The position numbers and the translations under genes are program-made. Positions 1 through 13,476 of a stretch of 64,000 nt of DNA are shown in pieces. Origin of the DNA: Actinophytocola sp963826035 (lineage in GTDB: Bacteria; Actinomycetota; Actinomycetes; Mycobacteriales; Pseudonocardiaceae); contig CAWGVZ010000010.1 in the NCBI GenBank assembly GCA_963826035.1, positions 1 to 64,000 of the forward strand, written 5' to 3'. The notes under the pieces were generated by a model that worked only from the letters and a program-made list of their open reading frames with translations, made no database searches and was not told the origin of the DNA. The first letter of the stretch is position 1. Every line of letters starts with the position of its first letter.

Positions 1-396
1 GCCGCCGCGGTCGCTGCTCGACGAGCCCTTGTAACCGCCCCGCTCGTTACCGGAGGAGCCCCTGTAGCCACCTCGGTCGCCTTCTCGGCGGTCGGTGCCC
101 GAGTCTCGGCTGCCGGAGTCCCGGCCGCGGTCGTTGCTCGTCGTGCGGTTGTAGCCGCCGCCGGTGGAACGTTGGCCGCCGCCCGTGCGTGGGTAGCCGC
201 CGCGATCGTCGTCTCGGCGGGGGCGGGACTGGGACCTGTCGCTGGAACCCGACGGGCGCTTGTAGCCGCCTCGGTCGCCTTTCCGCTGGTCATCCCGCTG
301 GTTGTGCGGACGGTCTTCGCCTCGGCGGTTGGTCTCACGACCGCGATCGCCTGGGGAACCGCCGTTCCCGGTCCCGTCACGGCCGCGCTCCGACAC
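1..396 (-). CDS. RGG-rich N-terminal part of a probable TPR protein (partial)
   Basis: The minus strand opens with GTG at 396, preceded by an AGGAGG ribosome site six bases upstream, and reads without a stop to the window edge, so the C-terminus is missing. The 132 visible residues are low-complexity and hydrophilic, rich in Arg, Gly, Asp and Ser, with a recurring motif of the form D-R-G-G-Y-(K/R)-G-S-S; the unit GGY occurs five times. Such RGG/GGY tracts are typical of disordered RNA-binding tails. In related actinomycetes the gene after tyrS-rrn is a tetratricopeptide-repeat protein (Rv1691-like) with a similar basic N-terminus; that identity is inferred from position, since no TPR helix lies inside the window. 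Frame choice rests on the ribosome site and the repeating motif; the competing plus-strand frames here are Ala/Arg-rich shadows. Confidence 0.6.
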   Translation of the reverse strand, partial: MSERGRDGTGNGGSPGDRGRETNRRGEDRPHNQRDDQRKGDRGGYKRPSGSSDRSQSRPRRDDDRGGYPRTGGGQRSTGGGYNRTTSNDRGRDSGSRDSGTDRREGDRGGYRGSSGNERGGYKGSSSSDRGG

Positions 397-446
397 CAGA
401 TCCTCCTGCGATGAACTTGGGGGGCTACGAACACCATTAGACATGC

Positions 447-478
447 AAGGAGCCCCTCCGCGTGCGGAGGGGCTCCTT
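447..478 (-). terminator. Terminator of the rrn operon
   Basis: A perfect 15-bp inverted repeat (AAGGAGCCCCTCCGC and its complement) with a 2-base centre lies just past the 3' end of 5S rRNA. The hairpin is strong, but no clear U-run follows on the minus strand. Confidence 0.8.
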
Positions 479-487
479 GAAAGTGTG

Positions 488-604
488 TTCGGCGGTGTCC
501 TACTCTCCCACACCCTGTCGAGTGCAGTACCATCGGCGCTGGTGAGCTTAGCTTCCGGGTTCGGAATGGGACCGGGCGTTTCCCCACCGCTATAGCCGCC
601 GTAA
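488..604 (-). rRNA. rrf: 5S ribosomal RNA
   Basis: The minus strand reads from GTTACGGCGGCTATAGCGG to GGACACCGCCGAAC, the standard actinobacterial 5S sequence of about 117 nt, including the CCCATTCCGAACCCGGAAG loop. It is the last gene of the 16S-23S-5S operon. The ends are set by the complementary terminal stem and may be off by a base or two. Confidence 0.95.
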
Positions 605-647
605 CTCTATGAAACTATCCACCATCACTGGATGGTCCACACAGTGT

Positions 648-728
648 GGTTGGTGTTTCAGAGTTGCATAGTGGATGCGCAGACAATCTTCAATCACAAA
701 CTTCAATTCACAAATTTGATCGTTTGTG
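648..728 (-). other. 3' arm of the 23S rRNA processing stem
   Basis: Bases 715-728 (TTTGATCGTTTGTG on the plus strand) are exactly complementary to 3857-3870. Bases 648-682 are complementary, with a few mismatches, to 3871-3908. Together they can close the 23S precursor into a long helix, the usual RNase III-type processing stem. Confidence 0.8.
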
Positions 729-729
729 G

Positions 730-3862
<3,133 letters not shown>

Positions 3863-3870
3863 CGATCAAA

Positions 3871-5710
<1,840 letters not shown>

Positions 5711-6032
5711 GCTTTATTGGAAAATCATCCCAGCAAAATACCTGAAACCAAAAGGCCAGGCACAAGCTCACTAGCATTTGAATCGGCACACTGTTGAGTT
5801 CTCAAACAACACACGCACACCCATTAGAAACCACAACTGGTATCTTCCGGGGGCTTTGTTCCTCGGTTTTCGCGGTCTGGATCTCTCCCAACCGCAGGTC
5901 GCCCACTCTATCACTTGCTGTGAGAGCGTGGTTCGCGACCCCCTGCCTGCGTCTCGGCCCCGGTTTCCCTGGCCCGTTCCTCGCTGGCAGAGAGAAAGTT
6001 ACACGGGCCTGAAGACCCCGTTTCAGGCACCC
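5711..6032 (-). promoter_or_regulatory. rrn leader and promoter region
   Basis: This stretch between tyrS and 16S holds no gene. At 5786-5812 the minus strand has the conserved actinobacterial rRNA leader phrase TTTGAGAACTCAACAGTGTG, associated with antitermination and processing. A possible -10 hexamer TAGAGT lies at 5905-5910, without a convincing -35. Which promoters fire cannot be read from sequence alone. Confidence 0.6.
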
Positions 6033-6064
6033 CCCCTTAACCTGCATCTCCGCAGGTCAAGGGG
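6033..6064 (-). terminator. Hairpin terminator after tyrS
   Basis: CCCCTTGACCTGC and its complement (one G-U pair) form a 13-bp stem around a 6-base loop. It overlaps the tyrS stop codon (6057-6059) and separates tyrS from the rrn promoter. Confidence 0.75.
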
Positions 6065-7331
6065 CGAGTTCGAGCCCTCCGACGTTGCGCTTGCCGCGAC
6101 GCAGCACGAGCCACCGGCCGTGCATCAGGTCCTCGCGGCTCGGCCGCCACTCCTCGTCGGCGACCTTCGCGTTGTTCACGTAGGCACCGCCCTCGTTGAC
6201 CGCCCGCCGCGCCGCTCCCCTGCTGGGGGCGAGGCCGGACGTCACGAGCAGGTCGACGATCGTCGGTTGCTCGGCCAGGCTCGCGGTGCCGGTGGGCACC
6301 TCGGCCATGGCCGCGACCAGCGTGCCCTCGTCCAGCTCGCGCAGCTCTCCCCTGCCGAACAGCGCCCCGCTCGCTGCGATGACCTGCGCGGTCGCGTGCT
6401 CGCCGTGCACGAGCGTGGTGAACTCGGCCGCCAGCCGCCGCTGGGCGGCACGCAGGTGCGGCCGCTCCCTCGTGTCCTCCTCCAGCGCGTCGATCTCCTC
6501 GCGCGGCAGGAACGTGAACAACCGCAGGTAGCGGACCACGTCCGCGTCACCCACGTTCACGAAGTACTGGTACCAGGCGTACGGCGAGGTCAGCTCGGGA
6601 TCCAGCCAGATGTTGCCGCCGCCAGTGGACTTGCCGAACTTGCGGCCCTCCGCGTCGGTCACCAGCGGCGCGGTCATGGCGTGCACCGACGCACCCTCGA
6701 CCCGGCGCACCAGCTCGACGCCGCCGATGATGTTGCCCCACTGGTCGGACCCGCCGCACTGCAGCGTGCAGCCGTACTGGCGGAACAGCTGCAGGTAGTC
6801 GTTCGACTGGAGCAGCAGGTAGCTGAACTCGGTGAACGACATGCCGTCGGCATCGAGCCGGCGTTTCACCGTCTCCCGCGCGAGCATCACGTTGATCGAG
6901 AAGTGCTTGCCGACGTCCCGGAGGAAGTCGAGCACCGGCACGTTCCCCGTCCAGTCCAGGTTGTTCGCCACGATCGCGCCGGTCGGTGAGTCGTCGAAGT
7001 CGACGAACCGCTCCAGCTGGCCACGGATGCGCTCGGCCCACTCGGCCACCACGTCCACCGAGTTGAGCGTCCGTTCACCGGTGTCCCGCGGGTCCCCCAC
7101 CATGCCGGTGGCCCCGCCGGCGAGCACGATCGGCCGGTGCCCGGCGCGTTGGTAGCGGGTGAGCATCAGCAACGGCACCAGGTTGCCGGCGTGCAGGCTG
7201 GGGGCCGTCGGGTCGAAGCCGACGTAGAGGGTCTGTGGACCGGCGTCGAGGTCGCGCCGCAGCGCGTCGAGGTCGGTCGACTGCGCGATCAGGCCGCGCC
7301 AGGACAGCTCGTCGAGAATGTGCTCACTCAC
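6057..7331 (-). CDS. tyrS: Tyrosine-tRNA ligase
   Basis: Cytoplasmic class I aminoacyl-tRNA synthetase that charges tRNA-Tyr. The 424-residue protein has the ATP-binding HIGH-type motif as HAGN (residues 47-50), the tyrosine-site segment around residues 177-200 and the KMSKS-type loop as KFGKS (231-235). A C-terminal S4 RNA-binding domain starts near residue 360 (LAPSRGAARRAV). The start is GTG at 7331, giving MSEHILDELSWRG, the usual N-terminus; a longer frame to 7433 only adds junk. The GTG overlaps the stop of mpg as GTGA, so the two genes are probably translationally coupled. The mpg-tyrS order is conserved in mycobacteria (Rv1688-Rv1689). Confidence 0.97.
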   Translation of the reverse strand: MSEHILDELSWRGLIAQSTDLDALRRDLDAGPQTLYVGFDPTAPSLHAGNLVPLLMLTRYQRAGHRPIVLAGGATGMVGDPRDTGERTLNSVDVVAEWAERIRGQLERFVDFDDSPTGAIVANNLDWTGNVPVLDFLRDVGKHFSINVMLARETVKRRLDADGMSFTEFSYLLLQSNDYLQLFRQYGCTLQCGGSDQWGNIIGGVELVRRVEGASVHAMTAPLVTDAEGRKFGKSTGGGNIWLDPELTSPYAWYQYFVNVGDADVVRYLRLFTFLPREEIDALEEDTRERPHLRAAQRRLAAEFTTLVHGEHATAQVIAASGALFGRGELRELDEGTLVAAMAEVPTGTASLAEQPTIVDLLVTSGLAPSRGAARRAVNEGGAYVNNAKVADEEWRPSREDLMHGRWLVLRRGKRNVGGLELAP

Positions 7332-7972
7332 GGTTTCCCATCTTCCCGCATCGCCCCGACGGGACGCGCGCGGCGCTTGCCACCCCGCCGGTAGACGCTC
7401 ACCGCGGGTGAGCCGTCCACCCAGAATCGCCACGGCACGTCGATGGCCACGGCCACCCCCACCCGAGGGCCCGCGCAGATCATTGATGCCGGCACCGGAT
7501 CGCCCGCCAGCAGCCGCACGGGCGAGGACGGGTCGGTCAGGTCGACGCCGTTGTGCCCGCGTTCCAGGCCCAACACCGACGTGAGCCGTGCCGGGCCCTT
7601 CGCCAGCTCGGCGTCGCTGCGGGCGGCGAGCCGGCGCGACCGCGCGACGTCGAGTCCGGCCACCACCTCGCCCGCGCGCAGCAAAACCGCGCCCGGCACG
7701 CCGTCGGTCAGCGACACCACGTTCGCGCAGAAGTGCATGCCGTAGACGAAGTACACGTACAGGTGCCCGGCCGGGCCGAACATCACCTCGTTGCGGGGTG
7801 TTCGGCCGCGGTAGCAGTGCGACGCCGGGTCGTCGCCGCCGCGGTAGGCCTCCACCTCGGTCACCCGGACGCGGACCTCGCCGGCCACCAGCTCGCAGCC
7901 GAGGATCCGCTTGGCCGCGTCGACCGGATCGACGGCCAACTCATCGCGGGTGAGCTGCCGATCCCGTTCCAC
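7328..7972 (-). CDS. 3-methyladenine DNA glycosylase (AAG/MPG family)
   Basis: Base-excision repair enzyme that removes alkylated purines. The 214 residues match the whole Pfam AAG fold: the VEAYRGGDDPASHCYRG segment (about residues 40-56) with the catalytic glutamate region, NEVMFGPAGHLYVYFVYGMH (about 61-80), and AVLLRAG further on. Length is typical for bacterial members, about 200 residues. It overlaps the preceding exporter gene by 32 bases and tyrS by 4 bases. M. tuberculosis Rv1688 (mpg) has the same position. Confidence 0.93.
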   Translation of the reverse strand: MERDRQLTRDELAVDPVDAAKRILGCELVAGEVRVRVTEVEAYRGGDDPASHCYRGRTPRNEVMFGPAGHLYVYFVYGMHFCANVVSLTDGVPGAVLLRAGEVVAGLDVARSRRLAARSDAELAKGPARLTSVLGLERGHNGVDLTDPSSPVRLLAGDPVPASMICAGPRVGVAVAIDVPWRFWVDGSPAVSVYRRGGKRRARPVGAMREDGKP

Positions 7973-9224
7973 GATCCGAGCCTATTACGACGGCCTTCCG
8001 GCGCCGTTCCGCCCTCGCGGCCGGCAGGTACAGCGGCGCGGCGACCGCGAGGACGACCGCGCCGACCACGATGGCGAAGACCACGGACGTGCCGGTGGCC
8101 AGCGACGTCAGCACGATCAAGCCGAGCGAAGCGGCCGGTTGCGAGATCATCGAGTTGAGCGACACGACGGTCGACCGGTGGGAGCTGTCGACCTCGCGGT
8201 GGATGAGCGTCATGTGCACGGGGTTCGCGGCGCCGTGCACCAGGTAGGCGGCCAGGAACCCGGTGAGCACGCCGACCGGTCCGGCCAGCAGGCCCATCCC
8301 GAGCACGGCGACGCCCTGGACGATCCGCAGCACCACGCCCGTGACGGCCACCCCGATCCGGGCGGTCAGCAGCGGGATCAGCGCGGCGCCCGCGGCCGAC
8401 GCGAGCCACGCGGCGGAGCTTGCCGGCCCGGTGATCGTCGCCGCCTGCTCCTCGCCGCCGACCAGCTCGGAGAGCCGCACGGGCATCAGTTTCTCCCAGG
8501 TGATCATCCCGAAGCCCCAGCACAGCTCGACCGCCAGCAGCGCGGCCAGCACGCGGGACCGGCGGACGAGGCGCACGCAGTCGACGATCACGGCCGGCAC
8601 CCCGCGGACGGACGCGAGGAAGCGACGCCGACCGTCCGGGTGGGGCGGCTCGTGGACCAGGAGCGCGATCGCCAGGAGCCCGGCGAGCTGCACGACCAGG
8701 CCAAGCGCGATCGGCAGCACGAGCGTCGGAACGCCCGGCACCTCGACCCACGCGACGATCCCGCCGGTGACCAGCGCGCCGCCGGCCACCGCGAGGCTGA
8801 GGACCGTACCGCCGGCGCTGAGTCCCTTCTCCAGCTTGGCGTTCCGGTCGGCGGCCAGCGCGGCGTCGACGTACCAGGCCTCCAGGGGGCCGCTGTCCAG
8901 CGCGCGGTAGACGCCCTGGAGCACGTAGACGACGGCGAAGATGGCGACCGTGTCGGCCACCGTGAGCAGTGCCATGGAGACGGTGCCGACCACCGCCGCG
9001 ACGATCAGCACCGGCCGTCGGCCCCACGAGTCGGACAGGCCGCCGGTCGGCAGCTCGAGCGCCAGCACGACGAAACCCTGCAGCGACGCGACGAACCCGG
9101 CCTCGACCAGGGAGAGGCCGCGGTCCAGCGGCAGCAGCACGGTGATCGGTACCCACAGGCCGACGGGGAACCAGCGCAGCGCGAGCAGCCACAGGTAGCG
9201 GGTGCGTGCCTGACGGCCGGTCAC
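7941..9224 (-). CDS. MFS transporter
   Basis: Major facilitator superfamily membrane protein of 427 residues with about 12 hydrophobic segments. The cytoplasmic loop between helices 2 and 3 reads LSDSWGRRPVL (about residues 63-73), the MFS signature. The substrate is unknown; drug or metabolite efflux is a guess from family and from the neighbouring ArsR-type regulator. The gene ends inside mpg (32-base overlap). Its start follows a 21-bp repeat array (9242-9304), which separates it from the regulator gene on the same strand. M at 9224 was taken because it gives a short basic N-terminus before helix 1. Confidence 0.85.
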   Translation of the reverse strand: MTGRQARTRYLWLLALRWFPVGLWVPITVLLPLDRGLSLVEAGFVASLQGFVVLALELPTGGLSDSWGRRPVLIVAAVVGTVSMALLTVADTVAIFAVVYVLQGVYRALDSGPLEAWYVDAALAADRNAKLEKGLSAGGTVLSLAVAGGALVTGGIVAWVEVPGVPTLVLPIALGLVVQLAGLLAIALLVHEPPHPDGRRRFLASVRGVPAVIVDCVRLVRRSRVLAALLAVELCWGFGMITWEKLMPVRLSELVGGEEQAATITGPASSAAWLASAAGAALIPLLTARIGVAVTGVVLRIVQGVAVLGMGLLAGPVGVLTGFLAAYLVHGAANPVHMTLIHREVDSSHRSTVVSLNSMISQPAASLGLIVLTSLATGTSVVFAIVVGAVVLAVAAPLYLPAARAERRRKAVVIGSDRGTGSAAHPR

Positions 9225-9241
9225 GAGGTGCCCCCACCGCC

Positions 9242-9304
9242 GCGGGAACCGCGATCTCGGGTGCGGGAACCGCGATCTCGCGTGCGGGAACCGCGATCTC
9301 GGGT
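9242..9304 (+). repeat. 21-bp tandem repeat, three units (family locus A)
   Basis: Three consecutive 21-bp units, each GCGGGAACCGCGATCTCG plus (G/C)GT. The units carry the near-palindrome CGCGA-TC-TCG(C/G)G. The same unit recurs at 35385-35510, 35557-35598, 39119-39150 and 57754-57837. Confidence 0.9.
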
Positions 9305-9318
9305 GCCCGAAGTGGGTT

Positions 9319-9891
9319 TCATGGCCGGTCTTCCGGGTCGGTGGGCAGCGCGTAGTACAGGAACGTGACCCGGCGGCGGTCCGGGTCCGGGTCGGCCAGC
9401 GCCGCCTCCTGGTGGCGGCGGATCACCAGGTCCAGCTCCTCGGTCAGCGCGCTCACCTGGTTCGCCGACATCTCCAGCACCACGTCGCTCATGCCGGCCA
9501 CGTCCCGCCACGCGATCGGCCACCGCTGCCGGGCGTCCTCCCAGCGCGCCACCTTCTCGCCCATGTACGCCCAGTAGTGCTCGCGCAGCCAGCCGGCCGC
9601 GGCCAGCGCGTCGGGGTCATCGGCGACGTCGGCGTCGGTCCAGCTGTGGGACTGCTGCGCGGGCGCCCAGACCCGCTGCTTGCCGTGCCCCTCGTCGGTC
9701 TCCTCCACCAGGCCCACCTCGGCCAGTTTGCGCAGGTGGTAGCTGGTGGCCCCGGTGTTGGTCTCGAGCCGCGCGGCGAGGGTGGTGGCCGTGGCGTTGC
9801 CGTTGACGCGCAGTTCGCTGAGCAGCCGGGCCCGCAGGGGGTGCGCGAGGACCCGCACCGCGCGGCTGTCCAACCGAATGTTGCGTTCCAT
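9319..9891 (-). CDS. ArsR-type winged-helix regulator
   Basis: DNA-binding regulator of 190 residues. The N-terminal winged helix spans about residues 10-80: RVLAHPLRARLLSELR, then TTLAARLETNTGATSYHLRK as helix-turn-helix, then LAEVGLVEE and a wing. The C-terminal half is a charged, helical region as in actinobacterial ArsR relatives with an effector or dimer domain. The start is ATG at 9891 (MERNIRLDS); the frame is open to 9927, but that would run through the operator. Two palindromes immediately upstream suggest autoregulation and control of the downstream MFS gene. The inducer is unknown. Confidence 0.85.
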   Translation of the reverse strand: MERNIRLDSRAVRVLAHPLRARLLSELRVNGNATATTLAARLETNTGATSYHLRKLAEVGLVEETDEGHGKQRVWAPAQQSHSWTDADVADDPDALAAAGWLREHYWAYMGEKVARWEDARQRWPIAWRDVAGMSDVVLEMSANQVSALTEELDLVIRRHQEAALADPDPDRRRVTFLYYALPTDPEDRP

Positions 9892-9895
9892 GTAT

Positions 9896-9936
9896 GCACA
9901 ATAACTGTGCACAGAAGTTATGCACAACTATTGTGC
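9896..9936 (-). promoter_or_regulatory. Two palindromic operator sites before the ArsR-type gene
   Basis: GCACA-N5-TGTGC occurs twice, at 9896-9910 and 9922-9936 (the second with 6-bp arms), centres 26 bp apart, ending four bases before the ArsR-type start codon. Spacing of about 2.5 helical turns suggests two bound dimers. Binding by the adjacent regulator is inferred. Confidence 0.7.
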
Positions 9937-9996
9937 GTCTTGACCGGTACGGGACAACGCGCCCCGGATACGCCGAACGGTGGCACCATCGGGTCC

Positions 9997-10371
9997 ATGA
10001 AGATTCGGTATCACGCGGCGCTCGGCATCGTCCTGCTCGTGCTCGGTGCCCTCTGCACGGTGCTCGGGTCGTGGCTGTTCCTGCTGGGTGACGGCAGTCC
10101 CACACCGCTGGCCGGGGTGGTGTGTGTGGTGATGGGCGTGCTGTTCCTCGTGCGGCCCGCCTGCTGGGTGTACTCGACCGTGGTGGTCGTCCCGGCGCTG
10201 ATCGGCCCGGTGAAGCGGCAGTTCCCACTCCAGCGCCTGGAGACCACCGGCACCCGGCTCTACGCGATCCGCGACGACGGAACCCGCAAGAAGATCCCGG
10301 TGGCCAAGTGGATGGCGAACTCCGCCGACTGGTACGCCGTCGTGGCCCAGGCGCACCACGTCAGTCGCTGA
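9997..10371 (+). CDS. Small membrane protein of unknown function
   Basis: A 124-residue protein starting at ATG 9997 (MKIRYHAALG). It has two or three hydrophobic segments (about residues 8-33, 38-52 and 56-68) and a polar, basic C-terminal half. No family was recognised. It is divergent from the ArsR-type gene, whose operator could also affect it, and its 3' end overlaps the end of argH by 11 bases. Confidence 0.7.
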   Translation: MKIRYHAALGIVLLVLGALCTVLGSWLFLLGDGSPTPLAGVVCVVMGVLFLVRPACWVYSTVVVVPALIGPVKRQFPLQRLETTGTRLYAIRDDGTRKKIPVAKWMANSADWYAVVAQAHHVSR

Positions 10372-11770
10372 ACCAGCTCCGCAGGTCGGCCAGGACGTCG
10401 TCCACCCGGGCCCGCTGCTCGGCCACCCGCACGGGCGCCGTGCCGCCGAACGCGTCCCGCGACGCGATCGAGCCCTCGACCGTCAGCACGTCCCGGACCT
10501 CGGGCGACAGCGCGGAATGCACACTCGCCAGCTCAGCGTCCGTGAGGTCCTCGAGCCCGACGCCGCGCGCCTCGGCCAGCTGCACGCAGTCCCCCGCCGC
10601 CTCGTGCGCCACCCGGAACGGGACGCCCTGGCGAACCAGCCACTCGGCGACGTCCGTGGCGAGCGTGAAACCCGCGGGCGCGAGGGAAGCCATCCGCGCC
10701 GGATCGAACCGCAGCGTGCCGACCATCCCCGCGATCGCCGGCAGCAGCAGCTCCAGCTGCTCGACCGAGTCGAACAACGGCTCCTTGTCCTCCTGCAGGT
10801 CCCGGTTGTACGAGAGCGGCTGGGCCTTGAGCACGGCCAGCAACCCCGTGAGGTTGCCGATCAGCCGCCCGGACTTGCCCCGAGTCAGCTCCGCGACGTC
10901 CGGGTTCTTCTTCTGCGGCATGATCGAACTGCCGGTCGCCCACGCGTCGTCGAGGACCGCGTAGGAGAACTCGGCGGTCGTCCAGATGATCACCTCTTCG
11001 GCGATCCTCGACAGGTTCACTCCGAGCATGGCCAGGCAGAACCCGATCTCCGCGGCGAAGTCGCGCGACGCGACCCCGTCGATCGAGTTCTCGGCGGCGG
11101 CGGAGAACCCCAGTTCGGCCGCCACCGCCTCGGGGTCCAGGCCCAGCGACGAACCGGCGAGCGCGCCCGACCCGTACGACGACACGGCCGCCCGCTTGTC
11201 CCAGTCCCGCAACCGGTCGAGGTCGCGCAGCAGCGACTGGACGTGCGCCAGCAGGTGGTGCGCGAGCAACACCGGCTGGGCGTGCTGCAGGTGGGTCCGG
11301 CCGGGCATGACGGCCGTCGGATGCTGGTCCACCTGGTGAAGCAGCGCCGCGATGACACCGTCGACGCCCAAGGCCACCCGCCGGGCGCCGTCGCGCAGCC
11401 ACATCCGGAAGAGCGTCGCCACCTGGTCGTTGCGCGACCGGCCGGCGCGGAGCTTGCCGCCGAGCGAAGCACCCGCCCGCTCGATCAGGCCGCGCTCGAG
11501 TGCCGTGTGCACGTCCTCGTCCGCCAGGACCGGCGTGAACGCGCCGGACGCCACGTCCGCGGCGAGCGTGTCGAGGGCGGCGAGCATGCCGGTCAGCTCG
11601 TCGTCGGTCAGCAGCTTCGCCTGGTGCAGGACCCGGGCGTGCGCCCGGGACCCGGCGATGTCGTACGGCGCGAGCCGCCAGTCGAAGTGGGTGGACAGCG
11701 ACAGCGCGGCCATCGCCTCGGCCGGTCCGGAGGCGAACCGGCCGCCCCACAGGGCAGTCGGCTCAGGCAT
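10361..11770 (-). CDS. argH: Argininosuccinate lyase
   Basis: Last step of arginine synthesis: argininosuccinate to arginine and fumarate. The 469-residue protein starts LWGGRFASGPAEAM and carries the fumarase/lyase superfamily signature GSSIMPQKKNP near residue 285, whose serine lies in the catalytic loop. It is the last gene of argCJBDFRGH; its ATG lies inside the end of argG (8-base overlap). Length and signature are those of the family. Confidence 0.97.
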   Translation of the reverse strand: MPEPTALWGGRFASGPAEAMAALSLSTHFDWRLAPYDIAGSRAHARVLHQAKLLTDDELTGMLAALDTLAADVASGAFTPVLADEDVHTALERGLIERAGASLGGKLRAGRSRNDQVATLFRMWLRDGARRVALGVDGVIAALLHQVDQHPTAVMPGRTHLQHAQPVLLAHHLLAHVQSLLRDLDRLRDWDKRAAVSSYGSGALAGSSLGLDPEAVAAELGFSAAAENSIDGVASRDFAAEIGFCLAMLGVNLSRIAEEVIIWTTAEFSYAVLDDAWATGSSIMPQKKNPDVAELTRGKSGRLIGNLTGLLAVLKAQPLSYNRDLQEDKEPLFDSVEQLELLLPAIAGMVGTLRFDPARMASLAPAGFTLATDVAEWLVRQGVPFRVAHEAAGDCVQLAEARGVGLEDLTDAELASVHSALSPEVRDVLTVEGSIASRDAFGGTAPVRVAEQRARVDDVLADLRSWFSD

Positions 11771-12959
11771 GCTGGTCCCGCTTGGCGGCGATCTTCGACG
11801 GCAGGCCCCACAGCTGGACGAAACCCTTGGCGAGTGACTGGTCGAACGTGTCGCCCTCGTCGTAGGTGGCCAGGTTGAAGTCGTACAGGGACTTGTCGCT
11901 GCGCCGTCCGTTCGGCACCGCGCGACCGCCGTGCAGCACCATCCGGATGTCGCCGCTCACGTGCTCCTGGGTCTTCGCGAAGAACGTGTCCAGCGCGTCC
12001 TTCAATGGGGAGAACCAGAGGCCGTCGTAGACCAGCTCGGCCCAGCGCTGCTCGGTCTGCTTCTTGAACCGGGCCAGGTCGCGCTCGATCGTGATGCTCT
12101 CCAGCTCCTGATGCGCGGTGATCAGCGCGATGGCGCCGGGCGCCTCGTAGACCTCGCGGCTCTTGATGCCGACAAGGCGGTCCTCCACCACGTCCAGCCG
12201 GCCGACGCCCTGTGCGCCCGCGCGCCGGTTCAGCTGCTGGATGGCCTGCAGGACGGTGACCGTCTCGCCGTCGATGGCGACCGGCACCCCCTTGTCGAAG
12301 GTGATGATCACCTCGTCGGCGTCGCGCGGCTCGGCCGGGTTCTCCGTGTAGGAGTAGACGTCCTCGATCGGCGCGTTCCAGATGTCCTCGAGGAAGCCGG
12401 TCTCCACCGCGCGGCCCCAGACGTTCTGGTCGACCGAGTACGGCGACGACTTTGTCTGGTCGATCGGCAGCTGCCGGTCGTGGGCCCAGGCGATGGCCTT
12501 CTCGCGGGTCCAGGCGAAGTCGCGGACCGGGGCGATCACCTTGAGGTCCGGCGCGAGCGCGCCGATGCCGACCTCGAAGCGGACCTGGTCGTTGCCCTTG
12601 CCGGTGCAGCCATGCGAGACGGTCGACGCGCCGTGGTACTTCGCGGCGTCCACCAGGTGCTTCACGATCACCGGCCGGGAGATGGCCGACACCAGCGGAT
12701 AGCGGTCCTGATAGAGCGCGTTGGCCTGCAGCGCGGGCAGGCAGTACTGGTCGGCGAACTCGTCGCGGGCGTCGGTGACGACCGCCTCGACGGCGCCGCA
12801 GTCCAATGCGCGCTTGCGAATGGTGTCCAGGTCCTCGCCGCCCTGGCCCACATCCACCGCGACGGCGACCACCTCGGCACCGGTCTCCTCGGCGATCCAC
12901 CCGATCGCCACGGACGTGTCCAGGCCGCCGGAGTAGGCGAGGACGATCCGCTCAGTCAT
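11763..12959 (-). CDS. argG: Argininosuccinate synthase
   Basis: Joins citrulline and aspartate using ATP. The 398-residue protein has the N-type PP-loop AYSGGLDTS at residues 8-16. The start at 12959 (MTERIVLAYSGG) is supported by AAGGAGAA six bases upstream; the frame stays open to 12998 but lacks a site there. It overlaps argR by 8 bases upstream and argH by 8 bases downstream, so the operon is likely transcribed and translated as one unit. Confidence 0.97.
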   Translation of the reverse strand: MTERIVLAYSGGLDTSVAIGWIAEETGAEVVAVAVDVGQGGEDLDTIRKRALDCGAVEAVVTDARDEFADQYCLPALQANALYQDRYPLVSAISRPVIVKHLVDAAKYHGASTVSHGCTGKGNDQVRFEVGIGALAPDLKVIAPVRDFAWTREKAIAWAHDRQLPIDQTKSSPYSVDQNVWGRAVETGFLEDIWNAPIEDVYSYTENPAEPRDADEVIITFDKGVPVAIDGETVTVLQAIQQLNRRAGAQGVGRLDVVEDRLVGIKSREVYEAPGAIALITAHQELESITIERDLARFKKQTEQRWAELVYDGLWFSPLKDALDTFFAKTQEHVSGDIRMVLHGGRAVPNGRRSDKSLYDFNLATYDEGDTFDQSLAKGFVQLWGLPSKIAAKRDQHA

Positions 12960-13476
12960 TGTGTTCTCCTTCTGGTTCCAAGTCTGTTCGTGCGGCAAGA
13001 GCTGTGAAGCGGTCGGCCAGTTCGCTGCCCGACATCGGCTCTCTGGCGATGACCATCACCGTGTCGTCGCCGGCGATGGTGCCGACCACCTCGTGGAGTG
13101 CGGCCCGGTCGATCGCGCTGGCCAGGAACTGCGCGGCACCGGGCGGGGTTCGCAACACCGTCAGGTTGGCCGAGAAGTCCGCGGCGACCAGCAGTTCGGC
13201 CAGCAGCCGCGACAGCCGTGAGGTGCCGCCCTGCACACCGCGCACCGGGCTGCCGTCCTCGGGGATCACGTAGACGGCGGCGCCGCCGTCGACGCCGCGC
13301 AGCTTCACGGCGCCCAGCTCGTCGAGGTCCCGGGACAGCGTGGCCTGGGTGACGTCGATGCCTTCGCCCGCAAGGAGTTTCGCCAGCTCGGTCTGGCTGC
13401 GGATGCCCATGTTGGACACCAGCTCCACGATCCGCGCCTGGCGAGCGACCCGGCTCGGGTTGGTCACGGCGGTCAT
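12952..13476 (-). CDS. argR: Arginine repressor
   Basis: Hexameric arginine-sensing repressor of 174 residues. The N-terminal winged helix (about residues 10-75) includes SQTELAKLLAGEGIDVTQAT and LSRDLDELGAVK. The C-terminal arginine-binding and oligomerisation domain carries GTIAGDDTVMVIAR (about residues 135-148), with the GDDT arginine-contacting motif. The gene sits inside the operon it should control, between argF (ATGA overlap) and argG (8-base overlap). The likely target is the ARG-box-like sequence before argC. Confidence 0.95.
   Translation of the reverse strand: MTAVTNPSRVARQARIVELVSNMGIRSQTELAKLLAGEGIDVTQATLSRDLDELGAVKLRGVDGGAAVYVIPEDGSPVRGVQGGTSRLSRLLAELLVAADFSANLTVLRTPPGAAQFLASAIDRAALHEVVGTIAGDDTVMVIAREPMSGSELADRFTALAARTDLEPEGEHND

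Noticed and set aside
9242..9304. 21-bp arrays as CRISPR or as coding repeats
   Set aside because: There are no spacers and no cas genes. Reading through them would only extend exporter genes upstream of their sensible starts.
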